Below, in pieces: positions 23,020 through 30,308 of a stretch of 64,000 bases of DNA; position 1 is the stretch's first letter; each line of letters starts with the position of its first letter. The stretch lies in NCBI GenBank assembly GCA_040879985.1, contig JBBDJH010000006.1:1-64000 (forward strand), in the 5' to 3' direction. Under the pieces are notes generated by a model that was given only the letters and a program-made list of their open reading frames with translations, ran no database searches and was not told the DNA's origin. Both the position numbers and the translations under genes were made by a program. The DNA is from VRUE01 sp040879985 (GTDB lineage Bacteria > Actinomycetota > Thermoleophilia > Solirubrobacterales > 70-9).

Positions 23020-23073
23020 GGCCCGGGGCGGTTCCGATAGAGCCTATGTTCGCTCCGCTGGCGCTGCGCTCAC
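23020..23073. repeat. Palindromic element family 2, partial copy C
   Basis: This stretch matches the left arm and first part of the core of copy A (read on the minus strand), for example the CGATrGAGCCTAkGTTCGCT segment (r and k mark the positions that differ) and GCGCTbCGCTCAC. The rest of the element is missing and copy B begins six bases later. It is either a truncated copy or one into which another copy was inserted. Confidence 0.65.
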
Positions 23074-23078
23074 CAGGG

Positions 23079-23211
23079 GAGGCCGGGTGCGGGCCCGGGG
23101 AAGCCCAGATTCGCTCGCTGCGCTCGCTCATGATGTTGCTGCCGCTTCGCGGCTGGAATCACCCGCCGGGGCGCCGCTTCGCGAGGCTTCCCCGAACCCG
23201 CACCCGGCCTC
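23079..23211. repeat. Palindromic element family 2, copy B
   Basis: 27-nt arms (23079-23105 with 23185-23211; two mismatches) enclose a core sharing the AACCACCCGCCGGGGCGCCG-type block with copy A, here as GAATCACCCGCCGGGGCGCC followed by GCTTCGCGAGGC. The inner hairpin is GCCGC TTC GCGGC, against GCGGC TTC GCCGC in copy A: both sides have changed so that pairing is kept. It lies in the 309-nt gap between the flippase-like gene and the mannosyltransferase. Confidence 0.8.
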
Positions 23212-23249
23212 ACTCCATTGCCCCCGCCACTCCACCCGCGATTGCCGAA

Positions 23250-23287
23250 TCCGACTTTGTGGTGGCTATAGCGACCACAAAGTCGGA
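23250..23287. terminator. Hairpin past the mannosyltransferase stop
   Basis: A perfect 14-bp stem (TCCGACTTTGTGGT at 23250-23263 with 23274-23287) around a 10-nt loop, directly downstream of the minus-strand gene ending at 23295. It probably ends that transcript. It is a separate structure from the palindromic repeats at 23020-23211. Confidence 0.7.
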
Positions 23288-23294
23288 AGTGCGC

Positions 23295-24371
23295 CTACAG
23301 GGGCATGCGGGCCGGGAGTTGGAACGCCGTCAACGCGAGGGTGAGTAGCTGGAGGGGGCGATCTCTTGAGAGGGCTACTAGGGGGAGGGTCCAGATGAGG
23401 TACCAGGGGAGCAGCCAGGCGGTGGCGAGGAGCAGGGCGAAGGAGGCCCAGGCGGCGGCTCGGATCCAGTCTGCGCCGCGCCAGGTTTTGAGCAGGAGGT
23501 AGGCGAAGGACGTGGCGAAGAGGGCCAGAGCCACGGCGCGGACCGCGGTTGGGTCGAGGCCGGTGAGGCGGGCCACGGTTATCGGGATGCTCATATGGGA
23601 CGTGCGGTCCTGATTCTCGCCGGCCAGGCCGAGCGCGTCGAGCCAGTTCCAGCCGAAGGCGGCGTAGGCGGCGAGGCCGATCGCGACGGCCGCGATGGCG
23701 CCGCCGAGCAGAAAGCGAACGGTCGCCCCGAAGCCGAGAGCCGGCAGCCGAGCGCCGCGTTGGACTTTTGCCGTGCTGGGACCCGGTAAAGGTCCAATGC
23801 GCGCCGCAGCGACCAGCGCGAAGGGCGCCGCGAGGGCCGCCGGGGCCTTGATCGCGAAGGCGGCGACGAAGGCTGCGCCGGCGCTTGCCTCTCTCGCCGA
23901 GAGCATCGCGGCGATGCCGAGCGCCGCGGCGAGCATCGCCAGGCCGTCGTTGTGGGCGCCGCCGACGACGTGGATCAGGACCAGCGGGTTGAGCGCGACG
24001 AAGGCCGCGGCCGCGACGGGGGAGACCCCGCGGGCCGGGGAGGCGCGGGCGACGACGACGGCGATGCCGAGCACCGCGAGGGCCGCGGCCGCCTTCAGCG
24101 CCGCGACCGCGGTGTCGACCGGCAGCCAGGCGAGCGGGTAGGTGGCCAGCGTGAACAGCGGTCCGTAGACGCTGGTCGCGTCGATCCAGGTGACCCGGGC
24201 GTAGGCCGGGTCGAAGGGGGCCGCGGCCGGCGGGTAGATATATGGGTCGAGGCCGTGCACGACCCCGAGCCGGGCATAGTCGACGTAGCTGTAGACGTCG
24301 TGGGAGAGCAGCACCGGACCCACCGCGAAGGCGCCGATGAGGGCGACGATCGCCGCCCAGACGAGCCGCAT
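23295..24371 (-). CDS. GT87-like polyprenol-phosphate-dependent mannosyltransferase
   Basis: Membrane glycosyltransferase related to the MptA/MptB group (GT-C fold), which uses polyprenol-phosphate mannose in glycan assembly. The Asp-containing loop VLLSHDVYSYVDYARLGVVHGLDPYIYPP after the first membrane segment is characteristic. About ten hydrophobic segments follow. I chose ATG at 24371 (MRLVWAAIVAL), because the longer frame begins with sequence unlikely to be protein-coding and a hairpin lies directly upstream. A GC-rich in-frame palindrome (23757-23800) encodes part of a loop. Probably acts with the flippase-like neighbour in cell-envelope glycan synthesis (inference). Confidence 0.75.
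   Translation of the reverse strand: MRLVWAAIVALIGAFAVGPVLLSHDVYSYVDYARLGVVHGLDPYIYPPAAAPFDPAYARVTWIDATSVYGPLFTLATYPLAWLPVDTAVAALKAAAALAVLGIAVVVARASPARGVSPVAAAAFVALNPLVLIHVVGGAHNDGLAMLAAALGIAAMLSAREASAGAAFVAAFAIKAPAALAAPFALVAAARIGPLPGPSTAKVQRGARLPALGFGATVRFLLGGAIAAVAIGLAAYAAFGWNWLDALGLAGENQDRTSHMSIPITVARLTGLDPTAVRAVALALFATSFAYLLLKTWRGADWIRAAAWASFALLLATAWLLPWYLIWTLPLVALSRDRPLQLLTLALTAFQLPARMPL
23757..23800. repeat. In-frame palindrome in the mannosyltransferase gene
   Basis: GCGTTGGACTTTTGCCG (23757-23773) pairs with 23784-23800, with three positions that fit G-U pairs in RNA. It encodes the PSTAKVQRGARLPALG loop region and keeps the frame open. The pattern resembles the palindrome in thiL and copy 3 of family 1: self-complementary DNA in a cytoplasmic or loop segment. 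Confidence 0.55.
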
Positions 24372-24374
24372 ATT

Positions 24375-24425
24375 CGACGAGCCTGCAGTTACCCGCGAAT
24401 AGCGCGGGTTATCGCCGGCTCGTCG
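24375..24425. terminator. Two-layered hairpin between the PBP and mannosyltransferase genes
   Basis: Outer stem CGACGAGCCTGC (24375-24386) with 24414-24425 (one mismatch) and inner stem ACCCGCG (24391-24397) with 24403-24409. It lies between the PBP stop (24437) and the next ATG (24371), where it could end the PBP transcript or regulate the next gene. Confidence 0.65.
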
Positions 24426-24436
24426 CGGTCCGCGGC

Positions 24437-26593
24437 TCAACCGGCCGCGGCGCCCGTGCCGTCGCCCACGTCAGCGCCGCCGCCGGTCCCGTAGGCGGGC
24501 GGAGGCGGCGGCACCGGCGCCGGTTCCTGGCCGGCGCCCGGGGCGTAGGCGTCGGGGTCGTAGCCCCCGGTCGCTTCTTTGCCCAGCCGTTCCGCTTCGC
24601 TTTCGCCTTCGCCCTCCTCGGCCTCGAAGTCGGAGCCCGGCCCGCCGTTGTCGGGCGGCCCGGCGGTGTAGGAGCCGTAGAACGGCGCCCAGCTCACCGC
24701 CCGCTCCGGCTTCTCGAATTCCTCGCAGGGCACTTCGCCGTTGGCGTAGAGCGAGTGCCAGATCTGGGCCGGGAAGGTGCCGCCGAACACCGTCGTGCCG
24801 TGGACGCTGGTCATTTCGATCTCGTTGGACTCCGGGTAGCCGACCCAGACGGCGGTCGCCAGGTTGGGCTGGATGCCGGCGAACCAGGCGTCGGTGTAGT
24901 TGTCGGTCGTGCCGGTCTTGCCGCCCTGGCCGGGGCAGCCGGTGTAGGCGGCGGTACCGGTCCCTTCGGTGATGTTGTCGTGCAGCAGGCGCCAGACCTC
25001 GTAGGCGACGGCCTCGGAGAGGACCCGGCGCGGCTGCGGGCGCTCCGGCTTCTCAACCCGACCGCCGGGAAAGACCACGCGCTCGATCGCCACCGGCTTG
25101 CGCTGGATGCCGCCGGCGGCGAGCGTCGCGTAGGCGCTCGCCATCTCCAGCGGCGAGACGCCGACCCGCAGGCCGCCGATCCCCTCGGCCGGGATGCCGT
25201 CGAGTTCGGATTCGATCCCCATCGACTTCGCCGTTTCCTTCACCTGCCGCGGCCCGACGTCGAGGTCGAGCTGGGCGAAGACGGTGTTGTCCGAAGCGAC
25301 GGTCGCCTGCTGCAGGTTGATCGTCCCCTGGTAGCCCTCGTCGGCGGTCGCGACCTGCCAGCGCCCCCACTGCTCGAGGTCGAGGTCGAGCGGCTTCGAG
25401 GTGTAGTAGGTCGAGTAGGGGTCGATCCCCTGCTTGATCGCCGTGGCCAGGACGAAGGTCTTGAAGGCCGAGCCGGGCTGGCGGTGGCCCTGGGCGGCGA
25501 GGTTGAACTTGCTCTGCCCGTAGGCGGAGCTGGAGGCCATCGCCTCGATCCGGCCGTTGCGGGGGTCGATCGCGACCAGCGCCGCGGACGGGTCTTCGGA
25601 GTAGGGCAGCGCCGAGCGCATCCCGTCCAGCCCGGCCCGCTGCAGCCGCGGGTCGATCGTCGTGTGGACCTCGAGGCCGCCGTTGCGGACAGTGTCGACC
25701 CCGTAGGCCTCGATCAGCTCGTCTTCGACGTAGTCGAAGAAGTAGGGCTCGCGCTTGTCGTAGTAGCCCCGGTCGAGGTCGAGGCCGAGCCCCCGCCGCT
25801 GCGCCTGCCGGGCGCGCCGGGGCGCGATGTAGCCGAGCTTGCCCATCCGCGCCAGCACGGCGTTGCGCCGCGCCAGCGCCGCCCGCGGGTGCAGCGCCGG
25901 GTTGTATTCCGAGGGCGCCTGGGGGAGGCCGGCCAGCAGCGCCGCCTGCTCGAGGTTCAGCTTCCAGACGGGCTTCGCGAAGTAGAACTTGGCGGCGGCG
26001 CCGACGCCGACAGCGGTGCTGCCTTCGATCGTCCCGTAGGTGGCGGTGTTGAGGTAGCGGCCGAGGATCTCGCGCTTGCCGTGGCGCTCGGCGTACTCGA
26101 TCGCCAGCTTCGCCTCGACGATCTTGCGCTCGAGGTCGCGCGCCGGATTGCGGATGCAGAGGTTGCGGACGAGCTGCTGGGTGATCGTCGAGCCGCCCTC
26201 GACCGTCCTGCCGGCTTCGAGGTTCTTCAGCGCGGCGCGGGCGATGCCCTCGGGGTCGATCGCGCCGTGGTCGTAGAAGCGCTCGTCCTCGATCGCGACC
26301 GTCGCCTGCTGCAGCCGCTTCGGGACGCGCCTTATAGAGACCGGCTCGCGCGCCTCTTCGGACTCGACGATGCCCAGCTTGCTGCCGTCGGCCGCGTAGA
26401 TCGTCGAGTTGCCGCCCTTCTCGATCGGCTTGCAGGAGGCGAGCGAAGGCGCCTGGGCGGCGACGTCGAGCACCCAGGAGGCGACGCCGACGGCGGTGGC
26501 CGCGAGCAGGGCGACGACGCCGAGGCCGACGAGCAGGAGCTTGGCGCCGGCGCCCCCCCGGTGACGCTGACGTCGACGGCTGCGCTGCGTCAT
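24437..26593 (-). CDS. Class A penicillin-binding protein (bifunctional transglycosylase-transpeptidase)
   Basis: Polymerises and cross-links peptidoglycan outside the membrane. One N-terminal membrane anchor (about residues 17-40) is followed by the GT51 domain with EDERFYDHGAIDPEGIARA and GGSTITQQLVRN, and then by the transpeptidase domain with SxxK (GSAFKTF), SDN (ASDNTVF) and KTG (GGKTGTTD) motifs in order. The C-terminus is a Pro/Gly/Glu-rich tail of about 75 residues ending GDGTGAAAG. Start ATG at 26593 has TACCCT (26600-26605) 6 nt upstream. 718 residues, typical of actinobacterial PBP1-type enzymes. Confidence 0.96.
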   Translation of the reverse strand: MTQRSRRRQRHRGGAGAKLLLVGLGVVALLAATAVGVASWVLDVAAQAPSLASCKPIEKGGNSTIYAADGSKLGIVESEEAREPVSIRRVPKRLQQATVAIEDERFYDHGAIDPEGIARAALKNLEAGRTVEGGSTITQQLVRNLCIRNPARDLERKIVEAKLAIEYAERHGKREILGRYLNTATYGTIEGSTAVGVGAAAKFYFAKPVWKLNLEQAALLAGLPQAPSEYNPALHPRAALARRNAVLARMGKLGYIAPRRARQAQRRGLGLDLDRGYYDKREPYFFDYVEDELIEAYGVDTVRNGGLEVHTTIDPRLQRAGLDGMRSALPYSEDPSAALVAIDPRNGRIEAMASSSAYGQSKFNLAAQGHRQPGSAFKTFVLATAIKQGIDPYSTYYTSKPLDLDLEQWGRWQVATADEGYQGTINLQQATVASDNTVFAQLDLDVGPRQVKETAKSMGIESELDGIPAEGIGGLRVGVSPLEMASAYATLAAGGIQRKPVAIERVVFPGGRVEKPERPQPRRVLSEAVAYEVWRLLHDNITEGTGTAAYTGCPGQGGKTGTTDNYTDAWFAGIQPNLATAVWVGYPESNEIEMTSVHGTTVFGGTFPAQIWHSLYANGEVPCEEFEKPERAVSWAPFYGSYTAGPPDNGGPGSDFEAEEGEGESEAERLGKEATGGYDPDAYAPGAGQEPAPVPPPPPAYGTGGGADVGDGTGAAAG

Positions 26594-26599
26594 GCAGAG

Positions 26600-26605
26600 A
26601 GGGTA
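26600..26605 (-). promoter_or_regulatory. -10 hexamer TACCCT for the PBP gene
   Basis: TACCCT on the minus strand ends 6 nt before ATG at 26593; no ribosome-binding site is seen. It fits the leaderless pattern noted for other genes here. Confidence 0.5.
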
Positions 26606-26642
26606 TCCGGGGCCGCGCGCCCGCCCGCCGCGCCCGCGCGAG

Positions 26643-27059
26643 TCAGGCCTGGGTGTCGGCGGTGGAGAGGTTGTGGACGATCCCCTCGACCAGCATCTGG
26701 TTGGGGATCACGACCGCGGTTCCGTCGCCGGGGTCGACGTAGGTGTAGGAGAGGGTGATGTCGAGGACGCGGCCCTCGACCCCCTCGAAGGCGATCCGGT
26801 CGCCGATCTTGATCGGCTGCGAGATCGCCAGCTGCACCCCGGCGACCATGTTGCCGATCGTGTGCTGGGCGGCGAAGCCGACGATCGCGGCCAGCACCGC
26901 GGTCGAGGCGAGGATGCCGGTGGCGATCTGCTGCAGCTCCGTGAACTGGCTCAGCGCGATCGCCGCGACGACGAGGAAGACGACGAGGACGAGCAGCCGG
27001 CGCAGGAAGCGCAGACGGGTCTTGGTCGAGCGCGAGACCTGGGAGACTGGCGGCGTCAT
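26643..27059 (-). CDS. Small MscS-type mechanosensitive channel
   Basis: Membrane channel that opens under tension to release solutes. The 138-residue protein has an N-terminal basic segment, hydrophobic helices (LRRLLVLVVFLVVAAIALS; ILASTAVLAAIVGFAAQHTIGNMVAGV, the pore-lining region with the characteristic Gly/Ala packing) and the MscS beta domain (ISQPIKIGDRIAFEGVEGRVLDITLSYT ... VVIPNQML). It lacks the larger C-terminal domain of E. coli MscS. ATG at 27059 has TAGGTT (27067-27072) 7 nt upstream. Its start codon shares bases with that of the divergent CPBP gene. Confidence 0.9.
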   Translation of the reverse strand: MTPPVSQVSRSTKTRLRFLRRLLVLVVFLVVAAIALSQFTELQQIATGILASTAVLAAIVGFAAQHTIGNMVAGVQLAISQPIKIGDRIAFEGVEGRVLDITLSYTYVDPGDGTAVVIPNQMLVEGIVHNLSTADTQA

Positions 27060-27786
27060 GGAGGCAAACCTACCCGCCGCGCCCCCCGGCGCAACGCCCG
27101 CGGCGCCCGGTGGGCCCGCCTCCTTCCCCTACGCGAACTGGGGGGCGGGGGCGGCGGTGCTGGGCGTGTTCCTCGCCCTCGGCGTCGGCATCCTGCTCGG
27201 CGTCCCGGTGGTGATCGTCGACAGCCCCGGGGACGGCGACCTCAGCACGCCCGCCAACGTCGCCGTGCAGCTGGCCACGGCGCTGGCCTTCCTGCTGGTG
27301 CCGCTGGCGATCGCGGCGCGCTGGGGCGCCTCGACGCTGGGCGAGATGCTGCGCCGGCTCGGCGTGCGGAGGTTCCGCCCCGGGGCGGCGCTGAAGTGGG
27401 GCGCGGCGGCGATCGGCGCCTACCTGGTCTTCGCCGCCGTCTACGCGGGCATCTTCGGCGCGCCCGAACAGGAGGACATCGCCGAGGGCTTCGGCGCCCT
27501 GCCGGTGCAGATCCTGCTGATCGTGTTCGCTGCCTCGATCAGTGAGGAGCTCTGCTTCCGCGGCATGCTCTTCGGCGGTCTGCGCAGGCGCTACCCGCGC
27601 CTGATCGCGGCCGTGCTCAGCGCCGCGATCTTCGGCAGCCTGCACGCCCTCACCGGGCTCAGCGCCGTGCCGCCGCTGATCGCCTTCGCCGTGATCCTCT
27701 GCCTGCTCTACGAGAAGACCGGCTCGATCGTGCCCGGGGTCGTCCTGCACATGCTCAACAACTCAGCCGCCCTGGCCGCGCAGTAG
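27058..27786 (+). CDS. CPBP-family intramembrane metalloprotease
   Basis: Membrane-embedded CAAX-type protease (ABI family), proposed to cleave within or near the membrane. From MEANLPAAPPG the protein has about eight hydrophobic segments. The conserved motifs are SISEELCFRGMLFGGLRRRY (Glu-Glu and Arg), SLHALTG (His) and VVLHMLNNS (His and Asn). 242 residues, a normal size. The start ATG overlaps the MscS start codon on the other strand (CATG), so both genes must begin very near their transcription starts. Substrate unknown. Confidence 0.88.
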   Translation: MEANLPAAPPGATPAAPGGPASFPYANWGAGAAVLGVFLALGVGILLGVPVVIVDSPGDGDLSTPANVAVQLATALAFLLVPLAIAARWGASTLGEMLRRLGVRRFRPGAALKWGAAAIGAYLVFAAVYAGIFGAPEQEDIAEGFGALPVQILLIVFAASISEELCFRGMLFGGLRRRYPRLIAAVLSAAIFGSLHALTGLSAVPPLIAFAVILCLLYEKTGSIVPGVVLHMLNNSAALAAQ

Positions 27787-27822
27787 CGGCCAACCGGGCC
27801 ATCGGTAAGAATGCGCGGGCCG

Positions 27823-28491
27823 ATGAATCGCCGCCTCGTCCTTGCGCTCGTCCCGGTCCTCGCCGCCCTGCTGGCGCTGCCCACCGCCGCTGAGGCGAAG
27901 AAGAAGCCGAACGGGGCGGTGGCCTGGCCGGGCCAGATCGAGGCCTTTCACCGCGGCGAGTGCGGGCACAACGTCGCCACCTTCAACGGCCGCCTGCGCA
28001 GGATGGGCTACATCGCCAACAAGGGCCGCTGCTTCAAGGCGAGGACCGGCCGCGGTGTACTCGCCTACCGCAAAGTCAACGGGATGAGCCGCAGCATGCG
28101 CGCCGGCAAGGGCCTGGTCAAGCGCATCTTCGCCGGCCGCGGCGGCTACCGCGTGCGCCACCCTGGCGCCGGCCGCCACGTCGAGGCGCCGCTCGGCAAG
28201 CAGGTGCTCGTCTTCGCCAAGGGCGGCAAGCCCTACGCGATCTACCCGACCTCGTCGGGGACCTCGGCGACCCCCACGGTGACCGGCCACTACCGCTTCC
28301 ACCGCACCGAACCGGGCTACAACAACCTCGGCATGTACTACTCCTGGTACTTCCACGGCGGCTACGCCATCCACGGCTACGAGTCGGTGCCCAACTACCC
28401 GGCCAGCCACGGCTGCCTGCGCACCTTCATCGCCGACCAGCCCGAGATCTTCAAGCGGATAAGGTACGGCGAAGACATTTTTGTCTTCTGA
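27823..28491 (+). CDS. L,D-transpeptidase (YkuD domain)
   Basis: Cross-links peptidoglycan through 3-3 bonds or attaches proteins to it, outside the membrane. The signal peptide is MNRRLVLALVPVLAALLALPTAAEA. A peptidoglycan-binding-like segment follows (HNVATFNGRLRRMGYI, about residues 50-65). The YkuD domain has the catalytic motif HGYESVPNYPASHGCLR (His184, His196, Cys198, Arg200). I chose ATG at 27823 rather than the ATG 12 bases earlier, because the signal peptide starts there. 222 residues. Together with the upstream PBP it points to a peptidoglycan-remodelling segment. Confidence 0.93.
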   Translation: MNRRLVLALVPVLAALLALPTAAEAKKKPNGAVAWPGQIEAFHRGECGHNVATFNGRLRRMGYIANKGRCFKARTGRGVLAYRKVNGMSRSMRAGKGLVKRIFAGRGGYRVRHPGAGRHVEAPLGKQVLVFAKGGKPYAIYPTSSGTSATPTVTGHYRFHRTEPGYNNLGMYYSWYFHGGYAIHGYESVPNYPASHGCLRTFIADQPEIFKRIRYGEDIFVF

Positions 28492-28497
28492 GCGAGT

Positions 28498-29076
28498 GTG
28501 ACGTCAGCGATGACTGACTTGGGCGCAGCGAAGCGAACGTTGTTGGCGGAGCTGCGCGAGCACTCGTTGATCCTTGGCGAGGTGACGCTGGCTAGCGGCG
28601 CTACGGCGCAGTACTACGTCGACGCGCGGCGGGCGCTGTTGCGGCCGGCGGGCTTTCGCGCGGCGGGTGAGCTGATCGCGGCGGCGGCGGTCGAGGCCGG
28701 CGCGAGCGCCGTCGGCGGCCCGGCGACGGCGGCGATCCCGCCGAGCTGCGCCGCCCTCGCCGTACCGGCGGGCGCCGGCCTGGTCGGCTTCTTCGTCCGC
28801 GGCGAGCGCAAGCGGCACGGCCTGCAGCGCTGGGTCGAGGGACCGGTCGGGGAGGGAGAGCGCTGCCTCGTGGTCGAGGACACGGTCACCAGCGGCGGCT
28901 CGACCGTGAAGGCGATCGAGCGCGTCCGCGAGCAGGGCCTCGAGGTCGCCGCGGTCGTCGCCGTCGTTGACCGCCTGGCGGGCGGCGGCGAGGCGATCGA
29001 GGCAGCCGCCGAGGCCCCCTACCGCGCCCTCGTCACGATCGACGAGCTGTACCCGAATCGCCCCGACCGGGGCTGA
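28498..29076 (+). CDS. pyrE: Orotate phosphoribosyltransferase
   Basis: Joins orotate and PRPP to give OMP in pyrimidine synthesis. The PRPP motif LVVEDTVTSGGSTVKAIERV is clear (about residues 122-140), and ILGEVTLASGATAQYYVDARRAL is the usual N-terminal loop. The central VGGPATAAIPPSCAAL and FVRGERKRHGLQRWVEGP segments match the active-site region. The start is GTG at 28498 or ATG at 28510. It begins 7 nt after the L,D-transpeptidase stop, so the two may be co-transcribed. 193 residues, normal for the family. Confidence 0.93.
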   Translation: MTSAMTDLGAAKRTLLAELREHSLILGEVTLASGATAQYYVDARRALLRPAGFRAAGELIAAAAVEAGASAVGGPATAAIPPSCAALAVPAGAGLVGFFVRGERKRHGLQRWVEGPVGEGERCLVVEDTVTSGGSTVKAIERVREQGLEVAAVVAVVDRLAGGGEAIEAAAEAPYRALVTIDELYPNRPDRG

Positions 29077-29190
29077 GCCCGAACGCCGGATACCCCCGCG
29101 GTACCGGACGCGAAGCCGCATTCCTGCGGGCGATCCGCCGCTGGGCCATGCGCCGCAAAGACAGCCTTCTTTTCTCCAAAAACGTAGTCC

Positions 29191-29219
29191 TTGACATTAA
29201 AAAGGTCATTGTTTACAGT
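29191..29219 (+). promoter_or_regulatory. Strong housekeeping-type promoter TTGACA-N17-TACAGT
   Basis: TTGACA (29191-29196) and TACAGT (29214-29219) with exactly 17 bases between. It is the best promoter in the window and sits in an A/T-rich patch. It drives the collagen-like gene through a leader of about 115 nt. That leader has a GAGCCCC/GGGGCTC stem (29272-29278 with 29311-29317) and a GGAG ribosome-binding site, in contrast to the leaderless genes nearby. Confidence 0.8.
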
Positions 29220-29341
29220 CTGGAGAGTCCGTCGTCTCAGCTGACGGGCAGGGAACCACAGGGACATAAACGAGCCCCAAACGGGGGTCGCAAGGGAAGC
29301 GGCCGGCAGAGGGGCTCACGGGACAAGGAGAAGAGATTTCG

Positions 29342-30154
29342 ATGCTCTCGTCACTACGCAGACACTTCGGCACGGCCGGCCTGCTGGTCGCAGTCGTCGC
29401 GCTGGTCGCCGCACTGGGTGGCAGCGCGGTCGCAGCCAACTCGGGCGACGGCGCCACCGCCTCGGCCAAGAAGAAGAACAAGAAGAAGCGCGGCCCCGCC
29501 GGCCTCAACGGCAAGCAGAAGCGCCAGGTCATCGCCCTCGCCAAGCGCTTCGCCGGCGCCGGCCCGCAGGGCCCGCAGGGCGTTCCGGGCGTACCGGGGA
29601 TCCCGGGGCCGCAGGGATTGCCGGGCGCGAACGGCAGTGACGGCTCAAACGGCTCCGATGGCTCCGATGGCGAAGACGGCGCGACCGGCGCCACGGGCCC
29701 TGCTGGTGAAGCCGGTGAAGACGGCGAAACCGGCTTCACCCAGACGTTGCCCGCGGGGGAGACCCTGTCAGGAACCTGGTCGGCCGTTACGGGACCGACC
29801 GACGAAGGCCAGAATTCCGCCTTCCCGTCGATCTCCTACGGGATACCCCTTGCCACCGAGCCCGAAGTGCATTACATCGCCCTCGAATCCGAAGCGCCGG
29901 TGGAGTGTCCGGGAACCGAAACCGAACCGGCTGCCTTGCCTGGACATCTCTGCGTGTACCAGGGCGGTGCCGCGATTGGCATCCCGCCGATCGACTTCTT
30001 TCCGGATCCGTTCGTCGAAAACCCGGAAACCGAAGTCCGTCCCTTCAACCTCGGCGGCAACGCCAGGATCGGCGCTGTCCTACTGCTGAAAAACAATAAC
30101 GGGCCAGACATCGCCTACTTAGGCAGCTGGGCCGTGACCGAAGCTGAAAGCTAG
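29342..30154 (+). CDS. Secreted collagen-like protein
   Basis: Function unknown; likely cell-surface. The signal peptide region is LRRHFGTAGLLVAVVALVAALGGSAVA. A basic Lys-rich stretch follows (KKKNKKKRGPAGLNGKQK). The Gly-X-Y repeat runs about residues 75-132 (GPQGPQGVPGVPGIPG ... GATGPAGEAGEDGETG), enough for a short collagen-like triple helix, interrupted by a Gly-Ser/Asn-Asp tract. The C-terminal globular part holds two Cys (VECPGTE, HLCVYQG). Strong promoter at 29191 and GGAG upstream of ATG. A terminator-like hairpin follows at 30172. Gly-X-Y proteins of this sort are known from this lineage as surface or adhesive proteins. Confidence 0.88.
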   Translation: MLSSLRRHFGTAGLLVAVVALVAALGGSAVAANSGDGATASAKKKNKKKRGPAGLNGKQKRQVIALAKRFAGAGPQGPQGVPGVPGIPGPQGLPGANGSDGSNGSDGSDGEDGATGATGPAGEAGEDGETGFTQTLPAGETLSGTWSAVTGPTDEGQNSAFPSISYGIPLATEPEVHYIALESEAPVECPGTETEPAALPGHLCVYQGGAAIGIPPIDFFPDPFVENPETEVRPFNLGGNARIGAVLLLKNNNGPDIAYLGSWAVTEAES

Positions 30155-30171
30155 GCACATCGATCCCTGGG

Positions 30172-30212
30172 ATGGAGCGCCACGTCCGCCCCAAATGGCT
30201 GTGGCGTTCCAT
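30172..30212. terminator. Hairpin past the collagen-like gene
   Basis: ATGGAGCGCCAC (30172-30183) pairs with 30201-30212 (one G-U pair) around a 17-nt loop, between the collagen-like stop and the leader of the next gene. It is a probable terminator or attenuator for the downstream cluster. Confidence 0.65.
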
Positions 30213-30308
30213 CCAGTCACCCGACCCGAAAGCTCGACCCCTAGCGCCCAGCGGAACCACCGTGACAGACAAAGAGACTGGACTGAGATGAGGAGAGACA
30301 CCAAAACG

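Noticed and set aside
23250..23287. Relationship between the hairpin at 23250 and the thiL palindrome (both loops contain a CGCTAT-like string)
   Set aside because: The similarity is only about 8 bases in the loop; arms and context differ, so chance is likely.
24372..24440. Upstream start of the mannosyltransferase (at 24440)
   Set aside because: The added residues come from the hairpin region and the first membrane segment starts at MRLVWAAI; ATG 24371 is more likely.
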